This document shows, one piece after another, positions 12,765-15,167 of a DNA stretch of 15,167 nucleotides; position 1 is the stretch's first letter; each line of letters begins with the position of its first letter. Location: the NCBI GenBank assembly GCA_003023165.1, contig PXSD01000003.1, forward strand, positions 1-15,167, given 5' to 3'. Made by a program: the position numbers and the translations under genes. The stretch comes from Halobacteriales archaeon QS_9_67_15. GTDB taxonomy: Archaea > Halobacteriota > Halobacteria > Halobacteriales > Haloarculaceae. The notes beneath the pieces are model-generated. The model was not told the origin of the DNA and did no database searches. It was given only the letters and a program-made list of their open reading frames with translations.

Positions 12765-13238
12765 TCAGATCGCCGCAGCCGCTACGGACACGCCCGTCAT
12801 GACGCCGGCACCGAAGCCGGCGATGCGGGCCATCGCCCGCCGCGAGTCCGTCTCGGTCCAGTCGCTCCCGGTGTCGAGATACCGCTGCGCGGTCTCGATC
12901 GAGCGCCCCGCGAGCACGGAGCCGGACCAGCCGAGCACGCCGAAGCCGAGGCCGAGCGCACCGAGGGCGAACGCGGTCGCCTCGCTGGCGCGGGCGTCGC
13001 CCGTCGAGGCGGTGAGCGCGCTCATCGCGGCCAACCCGACGACGACGCCAGCGACGGCAGCGGTGCCGACGATGCGCACTCGCGGACGGACCCATCGCCG
13101 CAGGTCGCCGGTGCGGTCGACGGGTCCGGCGTCGGCGCGATTCGTGGGTCCGCCGTCGGTGCCGCCGTCCGCGAGGCGGTGGCGGCGTCCGTCGCTCGAC
13201 TCGGAGTCGGTGCCGGGAGCGGTCTCGCGCCGGGCCAT
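12765..13238 (-). CDS. Three-helix membrane protein coupled to the peptide permease gene
   Basis: The 157-residue protein has a charged N-terminus (1-50) and hydrophobic segments at about 55-77, 86-110 and 134-156. The conserved-looking middle is LGWSGSVLAGRSIETAQRYLDTG followed by DSRRAMARIAGFGAG. Its ATG overlaps the dppC stop as TGATG, so it is translationally coupled to the transporter and was probably transcribed with it. It is not a known ABC subunit. I recall similar haloarchaeal proteins under DUF7268, but that is uncertain. No ATPase genes follow it. Function is unknown. Confidence 0.7.
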   Translation of the reverse strand: MARRETAPGTDSESSDGRRHRLADGGTDGGPTNRADAGPVDRTGDLRRWVRPRVRIVGTAAVAGVVVGLAAMSALTASTGDARASEATAFALGALGLGFGVLGWSGSVLAGRSIETAQRYLDTGSDWTETDSRRAMARIAGFGAGVMTGVSVAAAAI

Positions 13239-14130
13239 CAGTCGACGGCCGCCCGCATGCGCGGGTCGAGCGCGTCACGCATCCCGTCGCCGAGCAGGTT
13301 GAACCCGAGGACGGTGACGGCCAGGAGCAGCCCCGGGAAGAACGAGAGCCACCAGCGTCCGGTGAGCAGGCCGTTGTCGACGCCGCGGGAGAGCATCAGC
13401 CCCCACGAGGGCGTCCCGGCCTGGGCCCCGAAGCCGAGGAACGACAGCGCCGCCAGGTCGATGATCGCGAGCCCGAAGTTCAGCGTCGACTGGACGGTGA
13501 CGGGCGCGAGCGTGTTCGGCAGGACGTGGCGCACGAGGACCCGCGGGTCCGTCGCCCCCAGCGCCACCGTCGCGTCGACGTACTCGTCTTCTAACACTGT
13601 GAGCGCCGCCCCGCGGACGACACGGGCGAACCGCGGCGTGTACACGAGCGTCAGCGCCGCGACCGCCCGCCAGAGCCCGAGTTCCCGCGGGAAAATGGCG
13701 ACGAGCGCGAGCGCGAGCAGCAGACGCTGACGGTGATGGTCCCGAACTTCAGCGCCAGCCACGCCCCGTACAGGCACCGCCTGTAGATGTCGCGGGCCGC
13801 GGAGTCGGTCCCGAACAGGTACTGGTTCCATGCGGCGGGGCCGGTCCAGCCCGGTGGCGTCCGGTCGGGCACCTCGGTCCCGAGCCGTGACTGGGTGAGC
13901 GCGCTCAGGTCGTAGCCCAAGCGGGCGTACACCGCGACGACGACCATCCCGACGATGATCGTCAGCCCGACGACGGCGAGTCGGTTCGACAGCAGGTCCG
14001 ACAGGAACGGCGAGGCGCGCAGTCGACCGACGAACCCGCGGGTCTGTCGCCGGTCGACCGCGCCGTCGGCGTCTGCGGCCGGTGGCGAGGCGGCGTCGGT
14101 CTCGGTATCGGTCGGTGTGTCCCCGCTCAT
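13238..14130 (-). pseudogene. dppC: Peptide-type ABC permease DppC, internal deletion with frameshift
   Basis: The N-terminal part (14130 to about 13722) has a first helix (LAVVGLTIIVGMVVVAVY) and the canonical block FGTDSAARDIYRRCLYGAW, ending in KFGTITVSV. The C-terminal part (about 13721 to 13238) continues in another frame with LLLALALVAIFP and the EAA loop that contacts the ATPase (DEYVDATVALGATDPRVLVRHVLP), ending normally. Family members have about 35-40 residues between these parts (helix 2 and the start of helix 3). Here they are missing and the frame changes at about 13721. Without repair no functional permease can be made. It may be an assembly error, because the break coincides with one end of a 148-bp repeat. 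Partners would be DppB upstream and DppD/F ATPases, which are not in the window. Confidence 0.75.
13574..13721. repeat. 148-bp direct repeat, copy 1, within dppC
   Basis: Matches 15020-15167 at 146 of 148 positions (offset 1446). Differences are at 13616/15062 and 13622/15068. Both are third-position synonymous changes in the dppC frame (GTC/GTT Val and CGT/CGC Arg). It encodes LLALALVAIFP through to DEYVD. This copy sits in its natural downstream context, but its 13721 side abuts the frameshift junction. Confidence 0.95.
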
Positions 14131-14186
14131 CGGTCGTGCGGAAGCGTGTCGCGAACGGTGTCCTGAGAGAGCTGGTGGGCAGTCAT
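14127..14186 (-). CDS. Candidate 19-codon ORF coupled to dppB and dppC
   Basis: It reads MTAHQLSQDTVRDTLPHDR. Its ATG overlaps the dppB stop as ATGA (14186-14183), and its TGA overlaps the dppC ATG as ATGA (14130-14127). No Shine-Dalgarno sequence is obvious. It could carry ribosomes from dppB to dppC (re-initiation), or be the remnant of a longer dppC N-terminus. It may also be chance. The product is hydrophilic with no recognisable family. Confidence 0.3.
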   Translation of the reverse strand: MTAHQLSQDTVRDTLPHDR

Positions 14187-15167
14187 TGCTGTATCCGTGG
14201 GTCGAGGTAGCCGTAGGTGACGTCGACGACGAGCGTCACGAGCGTGAACAGCAGCGCGAACGTGAGGACGGTCCCCTGGACGACCGGGTAGTCCGACGAG
14301 CCGATCGCGCGGACGATTGTCAGTCCCATCCCGTTGATGCCGAAGACGGTCTCGGTGAGGACCGCCCCGCCGAGCAGCGTTCCGAACTGGATGCCGATGA
14401 TGGTGACGACGGGGATGAGCGCGTTTCTGAACCCGTGTTTCATCACGGTGATCTTCGCGCCCTGGCCCTTCGCGCGGGCAGTCCGCATGTAGTCCTGGCG
14501 GACGACTTCGAGCATGGACGAGCGCATCATTCGCGAGATGAGCGCCGTCGAGTAGATACCGATGACCAGCGCCGGCATCAGCAGGTGTCGGGCCGCCGAG
14601 ACGAACGCGTCGAAGCGCCCGAGCAGGAGCGTGTCGACGGTTATCATCCCGGTCAGCGGTAACTGGCGACCCATGAACGTCCAGTGGTTCGGGAGGAACA
14701 GCGTCGACTCGATCCGCCCGCTGGTCGGGAGGACGCCGAGGTACGTCGCGAACAGGAGGATCAGCAGCGGCCCCGACCAGAAGATGGGGACCGAGATACC
14801 CGACAGCGCGCCGACGCGCGTGAGGTGGTCGGTCGCCGAGTCCTGCTTGACCGCCGAGAGGACGCCCAGCGGGATACCGATCAGGATGCCGGCGAGTTGG
14901 CCGTACACCGCGAGTTCGACCGTGACCGGCAGTCGGTCGGCGATGACCGAACGGACCGGCGCGCCCTGGCTGATGCTGTAGGAGTTCCCGAAGTCGAAGC
15001 GGGCGGCGTCCGTGAGGAAGTCGACGTACTCGTCTTCTAACACTGTGAGCGCCGCCCCGCGAACGACGCGGGCGAACCGCGGCGTGTACACGAGCGTCAG
15101 CGCCGCGACCGCCCGCCAGAGCCCGAGTTCCCGCGGGAAAATGGCGACGAGCGCGAGCGCGAGCAGC
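14183..15167 (-). CDS. dppB: Peptide-type ABC permease DppB, chimeric: N-terminus replaced by a DppC fragment; partial
   Basis: From about 15019 downwards the protein is a normal DppB core. FLTDAARFDFGNSYS and the helix VELAVYGQLAGILIGIPLG are followed by the EAA loop RMMRSSMLEVVRQDYMRTA and the GYLDPRIQQ end. Members of this family form the membrane channel of peptide or nickel importers with DppC. The usual first 80-100 residues, with helix 1 and the RLL-type start, are absent. In their place the frame runs in from the window edge through a DppC segment (LLALALVAIFP to LEDEYVD) and joins DppB at the shared YVD. No true start is visible. The hybrid is unlikely to be a natural protein. Whether it reflects misassembly or recombination cannot be decided here. 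Confidence 0.75.
   Translation of the reverse strand, partial: LLALALVAIFPRELGLWRAVAALTLVYTPRFARVVRGAALTVLEDEYVDFLTDAARFDFGNSYSISQGAPVRSVIADRLPVTVELAVYGQLAGILIGIPLGVLSAVKQDSATDHLTRVGALSGISVPIFWSGPLLILLFATYLGVLPTSGRIESTLFLPNHWTFMGRQLPLTGMITVDTLLLGRFDAFVSAARHLLMPALVIGIYSTALISRMMRSSMLEVVRQDYMRTARAKGQGAKITVMKHGFRNALIPVVTIIGIQFGTLLGGAVLTETVFGINGMGLTIVRAIGSSDYPVVQGTVLTFALLFTLVTLVVDVTYGYLDPRIQQ
15020..15167. repeat. 148-bp direct repeat, copy 2, fused to dppB at the window edge
   Basis: Nearly identical to 13574-13721 (two synonymous differences). The match starts at GTCGACGTACTCG and runs to the last base of the window, so its true outer limit is unknown. It places DppC coding sequence in frame ahead of a truncated DppB. 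Confidence 0.95.

Noticed and set aside
12162..13730. 522-codon plus-strand frame opposite three minus-strand genes
   Set aside because: It is low-complexity, rich in Arg, Gly, Asp and Pro, and crosses several genes with good starts and membrane patterns on the other strand.
13722..13831. ATG at 13831 as the start of an independent short dppC
   Set aside because: The first 36 residues of that frame are out-of-frame reading of the dppC N-terminal half. True DppC similarity begins only at LLLALALVAIF, so the frame is the tail of a broken gene.
13574..15167. The 148-bp direct repeats as ends of a transposon or integron-like unit
   Set aside because: The repeats are coding sequence with synonymous differences. 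The DNA between them is ordinary dppB/dppC sequence without transposase or integrase, and there are no terminal inverted repeats.
1..15167. CRISPR array, tRNA or rRNA genes, defence or prophage modules
   Set aside because: I saw no regularly spaced repeats, no cloverleaf-like gene, no rRNA segment and no nuclease, helicase, capsid or integrase motif in any supported gene.

Overview
The window is about two-thirds G+C. Its predicted proteins are strongly acidic, and most gene starts have a TATA-like box 25-30 bp upstream, which fits leaderless mRNAs. Several proteins belong to families I know only from halophilic archaea (Halobacteria), so this is a haloarchaeal chromosome segment. I cannot name the genus.

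Layout. 1-254: an unknown gene of lower G+C (about 54% by hand count) running off the left edge. 385-3848: mptD (archaeal dihydroneopterin aldolase), a polytopic membrane protein, a small acidic protein of the DUF5790 type, a creatininase-family amidohydrolase that is probably ArfB (flavin/F420 pathway), and a two-helix membrane protein. 3966-8363: a respiratory block. A DUF6789-like membrane protein diverges from a tight coxB-coxAC-coxD operon, which encodes a heme-copper terminal oxidase with subunits I and III fused. 8472-12074: a membrane-anchored LEA2/WHy protein, a two-gene operon of unknown membrane proteins on the minus strand, a DUF5806-like protein and another small membrane protein. 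12120-15167, minus strand: an unknown soluble protein, an unknown membrane protein, and two peptide-type ABC permease genes (dppC and dppB) that are both damaged or chimeric.

The cox operon is the clearest working unit. CoxB carries the complete CuA site. CoxAC carries the heme a, heme a3 and CuB ligands and a D-channel, but none of the classical K-channel residues. CoxD is the small subunit IV. The genes are linked by an ATGA overlap and by Shine-Dalgarno sequences. MptD and the probable ArfB both act in GTP-derived pterin or flavin cofactor synthesis and lie about 2 kb apart.

The most unusual structure is at the right end. A 148-bp piece of dppC (13574-13721) recurs at 15020-15167 with two synonymous differences. 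There it is fused in frame to a dppB that has lost its own N-terminus. The intact-looking dppC lacks about 35-40 codons and changes frame exactly at the point homologous to the end of the window. This pattern suggests a contig-end assembly chimera or a mixture of strains, with a real rearrangement as the alternative. I found no CRISPR array, tRNA, rRNA, insertion sequence or obvious new defence system. No stretch over 300 bp lacks a gene.
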